Source: Pseudarthrobacter chlorophenolicus (GTDB lineage: Bacteria > Actinomycetota > Actinomycetes > Actinomycetales > Micrococcaceae). Taken from it: 64,000 bases of DNA. Below the pieces are notes generated by a model that had not been told where the DNA came from, searched no databases, and saw only the letters and a list, made by a program, of their open reading frames with translations. The stretch is taken from assembly GCF_000962805.1 (NCBI RefSeq), contig NZ_JZTW01000005.1, forward strand, positions 1-64,000, in the 5' to 3' direction. Both the position numbers and the translations under genes were made by a program. Shown in pieces: positions 57,115 through 64,000 of this stretch (the stretch's first letter is position 1; every line of letters begins with the position of its first letter).

Positions 57115-58083
57115 ATGCTGAAAACCGTGGCCGTGATCGTGGTTCCCAACTTCTCGATGTTCGAATTCGGCACCGCCTGCGAGGTGTTCGGAATTGACCG
57201 CTCGGACCGGGGGAGCGGCGTACCCGCTTTCGAATTCCGGGTGTGCACCCCAACGCCGGGGGACGTGCCGCTGAAGTCCGGGTTGTCCATGAAAGTCAAT
57301 CTCGGCCTTGAAGCGACCGAGGACGCGGACCTGGTGATCATGGCCCCGTTCGGACGCGACCAGGACCTGCCGGAACCGCTCCTGGAGGCCCTGCGGGCCG
57401 CGGATGCCAGGGGAGCCTGGGTCATGTCCATCTGTTCCGGCGCCTTCGCCCTTGCCCGGGCCGGGCTGCTGGAGGGCCGCCGCTGCACCACGCACTGGCA
57501 CTACTCGGACCAGCTGGCCACGTCCTATCCGGACGCACTGGTCGATGAGAACGTCCTGTACGTCCAGGACGGCAACATCATCACCTCCGCCGGAACCGCC
57601 GCAGGCATTGACGCCTGCCTGCACCTGGTGCGGGTGGAGCTCGGCGCGCAGGTGGCCTCCGCCATCGCACGGGACATGGTGGTTCCGCCGCACCGTGATG
57701 GCGGCCAGGCCCAGTTCATCGACCGGCCTATGCCCACCTGCGGCTCGGCGCCCATGGAGGCACTGCTGCGCTGGATGGTGCAGAACCTGGACCATGAACA
57801 CTCCGTCAATGAACTGGCGGCCCGGGTCCACATGTCGGCACGCACTTTCGCACGGAAGTTCCGGTCGGAAACCGGGGCCACGCCCGCCGCGTGGCTCAAT
57901 TCCCAAAGGGTGCTGCGGGCGCAGGAACTGCTCGAGTCCACCGACCTGAACATCGACGAAGTTGCCAGGGAGTCGGGCTTCGGCCACCCGGTACTGCTCC
58001 GGCACCATTTCGCAAAAGTGCTGGATACCAGCCCGCAGTCCTATCGCCGGGCGTTCCGGGGGCAATTGGCAGAGGCGGGCTAG
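57115..58083 (+). CDS. GlxA-family AraC regulator with DJ-1/PfpI domain
   Basis: The 322-residue protein has an N-terminal class I glutamine amidotransferase-like/PfpI domain (VAVIVVPNFSMFEFGTACEV, WVMSICSGAFALARAGLL with the nucleophile-elbow Cys) and a C-terminal AraC domain (VNELAARVHMSARTFARKFR, then QELLESTDLNIDEVARESGF). It is a GlxA-type transcription regulator; target genes are not evident from neighbours. Confidence 0.88.
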   Translation: MLKTVAVIVVPNFSMFEFGTACEVFGIDRSDRGSGVPAFEFRVCTPTPGDVPLKSGLSMKVNLGLEATEDADLVIMAPFGRDQDLPEPLLEALRAADARGAWVMSICSGAFALARAGLLEGRRCTTHWHYSDQLATSYPDALVDENVLYVQDGNIITSAGTAAGIDACLHLVRVELGAQVASAIARDMVVPPHRDGGQAQFIDRPMPTCGSAPMEALLRWMVQNLDHEHSVNELAARVHMSARTFARKFRSETGATPAAWLNSQRVLRAQELLESTDLNIDEVARESGFGHPVLLRHHFAKVLDTSPQSYRRAFRGQLAEAG

Positions 58084-58084
58084 C

Positions 58085-58417
58085 CTACGCGCCGGAGGTC
58101 CCGGCGTCGTCCGCTGACGCCTGGTCCTGTTCCGCTGCGGCCCGGGCACTCTCGACGAGGATGCGCCACGGGCCGGTGACTGCGCGCTCCGGCAGGGCGG
58201 CGCGGCGCCCGCCGGCACGGATGGAATAGATAAACCGGTCCGGCTGGGCGTCGGCGAACTCCCTGGCCGCCGCCACCGCGGTCCGCGGGACGGCGTCCCA
58301 GGGACACGCCTCAACGATCGGCTGCCACTGGTTGATGGCGGTCTCGGACCGGGCATCCACGGTCCACACCCTGGTGATCGCCGCGATTCCGCCCGTGCGC
58401 TCCACACTGATCTTCAT
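58085..58417 (-). CDS. emfourin-like protealysin inhibitor
   Basis: The 110-residue protein begins MKISVERTGGIAAITRVWTV and has a compact alpha/beta look, like emfourin, the slow-binding inhibitor of protealysin-type M4 peptidases. The adjacent upstream gene encodes such a protease, and the two are co-oriented with 61 bp between. No signal peptide is seen, consistent with cytoplasmic inhibition. The identification rests on the N-terminal pattern and context. Confidence 0.78.
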   Translation of the reverse strand: MKISVERTGGIAAITRVWTVDARSETAINQWQPIVEACPWDAVPRTAVAAAREFADAQPDRFIYSIRAGGRRAALPERAVTGPWRILVESARAAAEQDQASADDAGTSGA

Positions 58418-58478
58418 GGCCTGGTTCCTGGGGCTTCCGCTCAGCCTGGCGGCCTGTGATCCGGCAGCCAGGCATCTG

Positions 58479-59531
58479 TTAAAGCTTGACCTTCACAGTT
58501 TCCCACGCCTGCCGGACGGCGTCATGCTCCTTGCCGTCCGACCCGAAAAGTTCCACCGCAGCGGCAAGCGTGGCGCGGGCAAAGACGGTGAAAGTGGCCG
58601 TGGTGGGAAGCGAGCCGCCGGTCAGGGTTTCGTACCAGATCCGTCCCGGCGCTTCCCAGGCGTTCCCGCCCAGGGCTTGTGCCACGAGGTAGAACGCCCT
58701 GTTGGGGATGCCTGAGTTGATGTGCACGCCGCCGTTGTCAGCGCTGGTCCGGACGTAGCCGTCCATGGAATCAGGCTGGGGATCCTTGCCCAGCACATCG
58801 TCGTCGTAGGCCGTTCCCGGGGCCTTCATTGAGCGCAGCGCCTGCCCCTGCACGTCCGGGGTGAAGAGTCCCTCGCCGATGAGCCAGCTGGCCTCCGCCG
58901 CGGACTGGGCCTTCACGTACTGCTCCACCAGTGCACCAAAGACGTCCGACATTGATTCGTTCAGGGCTCCAGCCTGGTTGCGGTATGCGAGGCCGGCGGA
59001 AAACTGCGTGACCCCGTGCGCCAGTTCGTGGCCAATAACGCTCAGTGAGGCGGTGAACCGCTGGAAGACGGCGCCGTCGCCGTCACCAAAGACCATCTGC
59101 TTACCGTCCCAGAAAGCATTGTCGTACAGCTTGCCGAAATGCACTGTGGCATCCATCGGGAGCCCGCGTCCATCAATGGAGTCCCGGCCAAAGACGTCCG
59201 CGTAGAGGCGGTGGGTATGGCCCAGGCCATCATAGGCTTCATCGGCAGCGGCGTCGCCGGTGTCCGGTTCGCCCTCCTTCCGCACCAGCTTTCCCGGGAG
59301 CGACTCGGCGCCGCCGGCGTCATAAATGGTCCTGACAGCCGGACCCGGTTTGGCAGCCAGCATCCCGGCAGTGGTTTCCGGCCGGGCCGTAATCCGCGCT
59401 GCCTGGACACTTTTCACGTGGACCAGGGCCTCCTTGGCAGCCCTGGCTGCCGCGGAGTACTCCGGAGCGCCCTGCCGGGCAAGGCGCCGCAGCAGGTACG
59501 GCGGAATGATGGTGCAGAACGGAACGTGCAT
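58479..59531 (-). CDS. M4-family metallopeptidase (protealysin-like)
   Basis: From ATG 59531, preceded by GAGGGGG, the product is 350 residues. The zinc site is VIGHELAHGVTQFSAGLAYR (HExxH) with the downstream Glu in GALNESMSDVFGALVEQY. The catalytic His region is DNGGVHINSGIPNRAFYLVA. The short propeptide starts FCTIIPPYLLRRLARQG, the protealysin-type PPL region. There is no signal peptide, unlike thermolysin. It pairs with the emfourin-like gene downstream. Confidence 0.87.
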   Translation of the reverse strand: MHVPFCTIIPPYLLRRLARQGAPEYSAAARAAKEALVHVKSVQAARITARPETTAGMLAAKPGPAVRTIYDAGGAESLPGKLVRKEGEPDTGDAAADEAYDGLGHTHRLYADVFGRDSIDGRGLPMDATVHFGKLYDNAFWDGKQMVFGDGDGAVFQRFTASLSVIGHELAHGVTQFSAGLAYRNQAGALNESMSDVFGALVEQYVKAQSAAEASWLIGEGLFTPDVQGQALRSMKAPGTAYDDDVLGKDPQPDSMDGYVRTSADNGGVHINSGIPNRAFYLVAQALGGNAWEAPGRIWYETLTGGSLPTTATFTVFARATLAAAVELFGSDGKEHDAVRQAWETVKVKL

Positions 59532-59681
59532 GGCGTACCCCCTCAAGTAGGTAACTTCAGGTTAGGAGGGGGCACCGACATTTGGCGGCAGCCACACGGC
59601 AGCCATGTTCCCGACGCGCGGCAGGCAGCAGCCGTGGTTGTGAACGCAGGGCAGGGTCCGCAGTACGGCGCTTAAACCAAA

Positions 59682-59708
59682 AACCCCGCCGTGCTGGACG
59701 GCGGGGTT
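59682..59708 (-). terminator. terminator after tRNA-Arg
   Basis: An 11-bp stem (AACCCCGCCGT and complement) with a five-base loop is followed on the minus strand by TTTTT. Confidence 0.85.
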
Positions 59709-59715
59709 CTCTCTG

Positions 59716-59788
59716 TGCCCTCGATAGGATTCGAACCTACGACCTTCTGCTCCGGAGGCAGACGCTCTATCCCCTGAGCTACGAGGGC
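59716..59788 (-). tRNA. tRNA-Arg (anticodon CCG)
   Basis: On the minus strand the acceptor GCCCTCG pairs with CGAGGGC, followed by discriminator A. The anticodon arm TCTGC-CTCCGGA-GCAGA gives anticodon CCG, reading CGG arginine codons, and a GGTTCGAATCC T-arm is present. CCA is not encoded. It is 73 nt. Confidence 0.93.
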
Positions 59789-59935
59789 AATCCGGGGTTC
59801 CTGCCGTTGCTGGCGGGACGTCCTAGAGCTTAGCAGTAAGGTGCCCTGCAAAGGAAAATCGGTCCCGCCCCCAAGGTCCGGGCCAGTCCTTGACCGCCCC
59901 GGAGCAGCCAGCTCGGGAGCTCTGCGCCACCCGCA

Positions 59936-61480
59936 TCAGTACCCCGAAAAAGAGTCCACCCGCACGCGCCGAGCCCCGGCCTGGCGCGCGGCACGCCGCA
60001 GGGACGCCACACTGGCGGGCGAACCGGACACGTAAACGTCCCGGCCCGCAATGTCGGGGACGAGTGTCTTCAGCCCGTCTGCGTCGAGCCTGGAATTGCC
60101 GGCCGGCGCGGCGCTGAAGCCTGACGGCGGCTCCGACCCGTCAGCGGTGCGGACCACGACCCGGACACCCGAAGCCCGGAGTTCGTCCGCGTAGGCGACG
60201 TCGTCCGCGCTCCTGGCCAGCAGGACCAGTACCGCGTCGCGCTCCTCGAGTGCACCGGAGGCGACGTGCGAGAGGAACGGCGTGATGCCGATGCCCGCAG
60301 CGACCAGGAGCACCGGGCGGTTCGGATCCCGGGACAGGACAAAGTCGCCGCCCACGGAGGTGGCCGTCAGTTCGTCACCGGGCTGCAGCCCCAGCAGGAC
60401 TTTCTTGGCCGCGGAAAGGGGTTCGGCAGTACGGACGCCGAATTTCACGAGGCGATCCGTTGGCGAGCCGGCAAGGCTGAACACACGGCGCCTGCCCTTC
60501 CCGTCGGTTTTCGCGTGCGGCAGGTCCAGTTCCATGTACTGGCCGGGAAGGAACCGCACGGGATGCGACGGCCTGAAGGAGAACTCGGTGGTGCTGGCCG
60601 TCAGGGGCCGGCTGGAGGCAAAGCGGAGCTTTACTCCGCCGCGCTGGCCCAGCAGGAAGGCCGCAAGGTTGCCCACCAGGAGGGCAGCCTCCGGTGAATT
60701 GGCAATAAAGCCGAAGTTGTACGGGACAGCGAACACCACACCCACCACTGCCGCCAGGGACAGCTGCTGCCAGCGTCTCGGCGGCAGCGTCAGGGGTTCC
60801 GACAGCATGAAGCCCACGAAGAAGAGCACCGGACGCTGCGCCAGCGCCTGCCAGACCCCCATTCCCGCTCCCATGCCGGCCCGGAGCAGCTCCAGCGTGA
60901 TGATCGATGTGGCGACCACCGTGAACACTGAGGCCATGAGCAGTTTCCGGGTGCGGTACAGGACCAGCAGGACGCCGGGGACCAGCAGCCACAGCATGGC
61001 CGGCGTGGCAGCCCACCAGGTGGCGATATTCAGCCCGGTCAGGCCGGTCACGAAGGCACCGAGGGCTGCAGGGTTGAACACGTGCCTGCCCCGCCACGCC
61101 AGTGCGTATTTCGATGCAGAGGCAAGGACGCACGCCAACGCCACACCGGCGATATCCATGGCCTGGAACGAAGGCCAGAACAGGAAGTAGAGCAGCAGGC
61201 CGGTGATGAGGGAGGACTCGGAGTGCGGGCGCACCCTGAACATCGCCGCCAGCGCACGGTTCGAGGCGTAGGTCAGGAGGAGGCACACGGCCAGGTGGGC
61301 CAGCATCTCCGGAATGCCGAACGTCAGCCAACCCAGTACGTCCAGAAGCAGGCTGTAGGCCACCAGGCCCGCCAGGACCAGCAGGATGAGCCGGTACATC
61401 GTGAAGCGGCCCAGGAGGGTATCCAGGCGCCCTGCGATGGATGGCGCCGGGCCGGCGGACGGTGTCTCAACGGTGCTCAT
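59936..61480 (-). CDS. RnfD-like membrane domain fused to ferredoxin-reductase-like domain
   Basis: The 514-residue protein has a membrane part with about eight helices (MYRLILLVLAGLVAYSLLLD, GRHVFNPAALGAFVTGLTGL, resembling RnfD/NqrB). A C-terminal FAD/NAD(P)-binding reductase domain follows (RFLPGQYMELDLPH, LVAAGIGITPFLSHVASG). It likely moves electrons from NAD(P)H through the membrane to flavins. It is co-translated with apbE (ATGA) and lies in one operon with an FMN-binding lipoprotein. The natural acceptor outside the cell is unknown. Confidence 0.82.
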   Translation of the reverse strand: MSTVETPSAGPAPSIAGRLDTLLGRFTMYRLILLVLAGLVAYSLLLDVLGWLTFGIPEMLAHLAVCLLLTYASNRALAAMFRVRPHSESSLITGLLLYFLFWPSFQAMDIAGVALACVLASASKYALAWRGRHVFNPAALGAFVTGLTGLNIATWWAATPAMLWLLVPGVLLVLYRTRKLLMASVFTVVATSIITLELLRAGMGAGMGVWQALAQRPVLFFVGFMLSEPLTLPPRRWQQLSLAAVVGVVFAVPYNFGFIANSPEAALLVGNLAAFLLGQRGGVKLRFASSRPLTASTTEFSFRPSHPVRFLPGQYMELDLPHAKTDGKGRRRVFSLAGSPTDRLVKFGVRTAEPLSAAKKVLLGLQPGDELTATSVGGDFVLSRDPNRPVLLVAAGIGITPFLSHVASGALEERDAVLVLLARSADDVAYADELRASGVRVVVRTADGSEPPSGFSAAPAGNSRLDADGLKTLVPDIAGRDVYVSGSPASVASLRRAARQAGARRVRVDSFSGY

Positions 61481-62349
61481 GTAAACAGTGTCCCTTCGAA
61501 TTCTGCGGAATAGGCGGCGCTTCCGTCGGAAAAGACCGTCAGCCAGGAGACGTCGAATGACTCCTCAAGCACAGCGCCGGGGACGAAAAAGAGGGCAGTG
61601 GCAAGGGCATCGGCCACAGCGGCGGTGTCCGCAAGCGCCCAGGTTGCGACGGCGGTGCGGACCGGTTGCCCGGTGGTCGCGTCAAGGACATGGTGCAGTC
61701 CGTCGCCCCAGGCCCGGCGGTTGGCGGCGGAAGCGCACAGTGCCCTGCCGCCCAGTTCCACTACGCCGATGGCCTGGGCCGGGTTATACGGATGTTCAAG
61801 CCCCACCGGGACGCCAACTGGGCCACGGGCCAGCAGGTCCCCGCTGGCGTCCACCATGAAGGCCTCCGCGCCGCGTACCTCCAGGGCGGATGCCAGCACA
61901 TCAACCAGCAGGCCCTTGCCTGCTGCCCCGATGTCCAGCACCACCGGGGCGTTGGTGCTGATCGACGTCCCGTTCCAGTCCAGGACGTCCTCCCAGCGCG
62001 GGGCCGGCAGCGGGTCACCCGACGGCCGGAGCGAGTAGGCGGCGTCGTAGCCCAGGCGCTCGAGGCTTGCGCCCACCAGCGGTGTCATGGCGCCGCCGGT
62101 CAGGTCGTAGAGCGTCCTGTACAGTTCCCCGAGCCCGGCGGCTTCTGCAGGAAAGCTGTAGCTGCCGGGCTCCCGGGCCATGGCAGTGACCAGCGAGTCG
62201 GCGCGGAAACGGGACCAGGCGGCGTCGAAATCCTCCACGAGGGCCAGCAGGTCCTGCTGGGCGGAAGGCCCAAGGACCTCCACCGTGGAAATCTCCCAGC
62301 CCGTCCCGATTCCCTCGAATGAAAAAGTTGCCCAGCCCGCGTGCGGCAC
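61477..62349 (-). CDS. apbE: FAD:protein FMN transferase ApbE
   Basis: The 290-residue protein starts at GTG 62349. It has the ApbE layout with VLDIGAAGKGLLVDVLASAL and ATWALADTAAVADALATALF, the latter a Mg/FAD-binding region. ApbE attaches FMN covalently to threonine of partner proteins, here most likely the FMN-binding lipoprotein upstream and perhaps the RnfD-like protein. No signal peptide is obvious. Confidence 0.85.
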   Translation of the reverse strand: MPHAGWATFSFEGIGTGWEISTVEVLGPSAQQDLLALVEDFDAAWSRFRADSLVTAMAREPGSYSFPAEAAGLGELYRTLYDLTGGAMTPLVGASLERLGYDAAYSLRPSGDPLPAPRWEDVLDWNGTSISTNAPVVLDIGAAGKGLLVDVLASALEVRGAEAFMVDASGDLLARGPVGVPVGLEHPYNPAQAIGVVELGGRALCASAANRRAWGDGLHHVLDATTGQPVRTAVATWALADTAAVADALATALFFVPGAVLEESFDVSWLTVFSDGSAAYSAEFEGTLFT

Positions 62350-62352
62350 TGC

Positions 62353-62868
62353 CTACTGCGCCTCCGACTTGATCTGCTCAACGGCCTGGTTGAAGCCGCC
62401 GCTTGTCAGGGATGAGCCAGCCACCTTTGACACATTGAGTTCATCGATGTTCTTGCCCACCACCTGGGCGGCAATGCCGCCGGCGAACTCACCCTGGAAC
62501 TTGCGGGTATTGGGATTGGACGGGTGCTGGGTGATCTGGACGTCGGTCACCTTGTCCGCTGCCAGGGTCAGCTGCACTCCGACCGTTTCATTGCCGTTGG
62601 GCGAGACATACGTGCCGTCAGCGCTGTACGTGCCGTCCTTGTAGCTGGAACCGCTGCTGGCGAGGGCAGATTCCCCGGCGGAGGGTGTGGTTGCCGCAGC
62701 CGAGGACCCGCCTGCTGCCGGGGCCGGGTTGCTTTCTGCCGCCGAGGGGGCGCAGCCGGCCACTGTGCCCACGAGGGACAGCCCGGCGATTCCAACGTAG
62801 ATGCTTTTGCGTACCGGTCGGTTCAGTGCTGAGGGTCTCATGAAGGCTCTCGTTTCGTAGGGGGTCAC
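62353..62868 (-). CDS. FMN-binding domain lipoprotein
   Basis: The 171-residue protein has a lipoprotein signal (SIYVGIAGLSLVGTVAGCAP, lipobox VAGC). A Ser/Ala-rich linker precedes an RnfG/NqrC-type FMN-binding domain (KDGTYSADGTYVSPNGNETV, ... VSKVAGSSLTSGGFNQAVEQ). The GSSLTSGGF stretch fits the flavinylation motif where a Thr receives FMN from ApbE. It heads the electron-transfer operon and is divergent from argS. Confidence 0.82.
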   Translation of the reverse strand: MTPYETRAFMRPSALNRPVRKSIYVGIAGLSLVGTVAGCAPSAAESNPAPAAGGSSAAATTPSAGESALASSGSSYKDGTYSADGTYVSPNGNETVGVQLTLAADKVTDVQITQHPSNPNTRKFQGEFAGGIAAQVVGKNIDELNVSKVAGSSLTSGGFNQAVEQIKSEAQ

Positions 62869-63028
62869 AGATATCGGCGGACGTTACGACCTTGTCAACG
62901 CTGAAACCACCATATTGGTTCAACCCTGTGCATTCTCTGGGATTTTCTTGGAGGCGCCCTGCGCGGAGGCACGACGAAGCAAAGACCCGCAATTCTTTGC
63001 TGTGACTGGCCCCCGGTACCCTAGAAGG

Positions 63029-64000
63029 GTGACTCCCGAAGAACTCTCCCTCGCCATATCCGCATGCCTGAAGGACGCCGTCGCCGCCGGCGAAATCGCC
63101 CTGGCAGAATCAGCTGTCCCTGAGGACGTGCGCGTGGAGCGACCCAAGAACCGGGACCACGGCGACTGGGCCACCAACATCGCGCTGCAGCTCGCCAAGC
63201 AGGCCGGCACGAATCCCCGCGAATTCGCCACCATCCTCAGCACACGGTTGAAGACAATCAGCGGTGTCTCCGCCGTGGACATCGCCGGGCCAGGGTTCCT
63301 GAACATCACCGTTGACGCTGCTGCCGCCGGGGCGCTGGCCAAGGCCATCGTCGAGGCCGGCCCGCAATACGGCACCAACACCGCGCTCGCCGGCCACACC
63401 GTCAACATGGAATTCGTCTCCGCCAACCCCACCGGGCCGCTGCACATCGGCCATACGCGGTGGGCCGCCCTCGGCGACGCCATCGCCCGCGTACTGCGTG
63501 CCTCGGGCGCGGACGTCACCGCCGAGTACTACATCAACGACGCCGGCTCGCAGATGAACACGTTCGCCAACTCCGTGTACTCCCGCCTCCACGGCCTGCC
63601 CGTCCCCGACGGCGGCTACCCGGGCCAGTACATTGCGGACCTCGGCCACGAGGTCCTCACGGCGCACCCGGACATCCGCGAGCTCACCGAGGTTGCCGCG
63701 CTCCCGGTCATCCGCGCCGCCGCCTACGAAGCGCAGATGAAGGACATCAAAACCACCCTCGCGGACTTCGGCGTCGCATTCGATGTCTTCTTCTCTGAGC
63801 AGGAGCTGCACGACGCCGGTGCGATCGAAAGTGCCGTGGCGCGCCTGCGCGAGCAGGGCCACGTGTTCGACGACGGCGGTGCGGTCTGGCTGCGCACCAC
63901 GGACTTTGGCGATGACAAGGACCGCGTCATGATCCGCGCCAACGGCGAGCCCACCTACTTCGCCGCGGACGCCGCCTACTACCTTTCCAAGAAGGACCGC
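63029..64000 (+). CDS. argS: arginyl-tRNA synthetase, partial at window end
   Basis: The gene starts at GTG 63029 and runs off the window after 324 codons without a stop. The N-terminal Arg_tRNA_synt_N domain (MTPEELSLAISACLKDAVAA onwards) and the class I HIGH motif in NPTGPLHIGHTRWAALGDAI are present. It also has the segment EYYINDAGSQMNTFANSVYS. It charges tRNA-Arg; a tRNA-Arg gene lies 3 kb away. AGAAGG precedes the GTG. Confidence 0.93.
   Translation, partial: MTPEELSLAISACLKDAVAAGEIALAESAVPEDVRVERPKNRDHGDWATNIALQLAKQAGTNPREFATILSTRLKTISGVSAVDIAGPGFLNITVDAAAAGALAKAIVEAGPQYGTNTALAGHTVNMEFVSANPTGPLHIGHTRWAALGDAIARVLRASGADVTAEYYINDAGSQMNTFANSVYSRLHGLPVPDGGYPGQYIADLGHEVLTAHPDIRELTEVAALPVIRAAAYEAQMKDIKTTLADFGVAFDVFFSEQELHDAGAIESAVARLREQGHVFDDGGAVWLRTTDFGDDKDRVMIRANGEPTYFAADAAYYLSKKDR

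Noticed and set aside
56866..58407. 513-codon minus-strand open frame
   Set aside because: It is antisense to the well-supported GlxA-type gene; only its last 55 codons make a plausible small membrane protein.

Overview
The window looks like a chromosome segment of a high-GC actinobacterium of the Micrococcaceae, most like Arthrobacter or Pseudarthrobacter. This rests on gene order and family type seen by eye: ftsE-ftsX-M23 peptidase-smpB-ssrA, sigR-rsrA next to aroA-rsgA-hisN, a fused Kgd-type 2-oxoglutarate dehydrogenase, the 24-residue ribosomal protein bL37, a SAM-IV riboswitch, and frequent GTG starts with ATGA/GTGA gene overlaps. No database search was possible.

Region 1 (about 1-11,060) is accessory DNA, visibly more AT-rich than the rest. 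It holds an HNH nuclease (or the end of one), a minus-strand pair made of a 658-residue zinc-ribbon/HEPN-like protein and a CoiA-like nuclease, and then a compact, almost wholly minus-strand block (about 5,070-10,700). That block has a rolling-circle (HUH) Rep protein, an HNH homing-type endonuclease and many small overlapping genes, as expected of an integrated rolling-circle plasmid or small phage-like element. No integrase is visible. The right end of this DNA abuts a tadA gene that has lost its 5' part, so the island interrupts a Tad/Flp pilus locus.

Region 2 (11,067-15,424) is the rest of the tad locus: tadA 3' part, tadB, tadC, a pilin-like gene, two TadE-like genes and a TadG-like gene. 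Region 3 (15,490-20,969) is core: prfB, ftsEX with its M23 cell-wall hydrolase partner, smpB and tmRNA. Region 4 (21,020-33,260) has an OafA-type acyltransferase, an HtrA-like protease, DtxR/MntR-type regulator plus two CrcB fluoride channels, a methyltransferase, a class V aminotransferase under a SAM-IV riboswitch, hisN, rsgA, aroA and a DoxX protein.

Region 5 (33,300-43,933) has sigR-rsrA with a consensus sigma-R promoter, bL37, a PadR/DUF4097 operon with paired operators, an SGNH protein lacking catalytic residues, kgd and two CorC/HlyC-type membrane proteins. Region 6 (43,993-52,763) has a zinc ABC importer behind a long Zur-like palindrome, a Fur/Zur regulator, sulfur-related enzymes (Cds1-like, rhodanese), an alcohol dehydrogenase, a HIT protein and FabH. 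Region 7 (52,795-64,000) has HrpA helicase, a GlxA-type regulator, an M4 protease with an emfourin-like inhibitor, tRNA-Arg(CCG), a three-gene flavin-based membrane electron-transfer operon and the start of argS.

The least explained material is in the first 11 kb. The zinc-ribbon/CoiA pair is my best candidate for an undescribed, possibly defensive, system.
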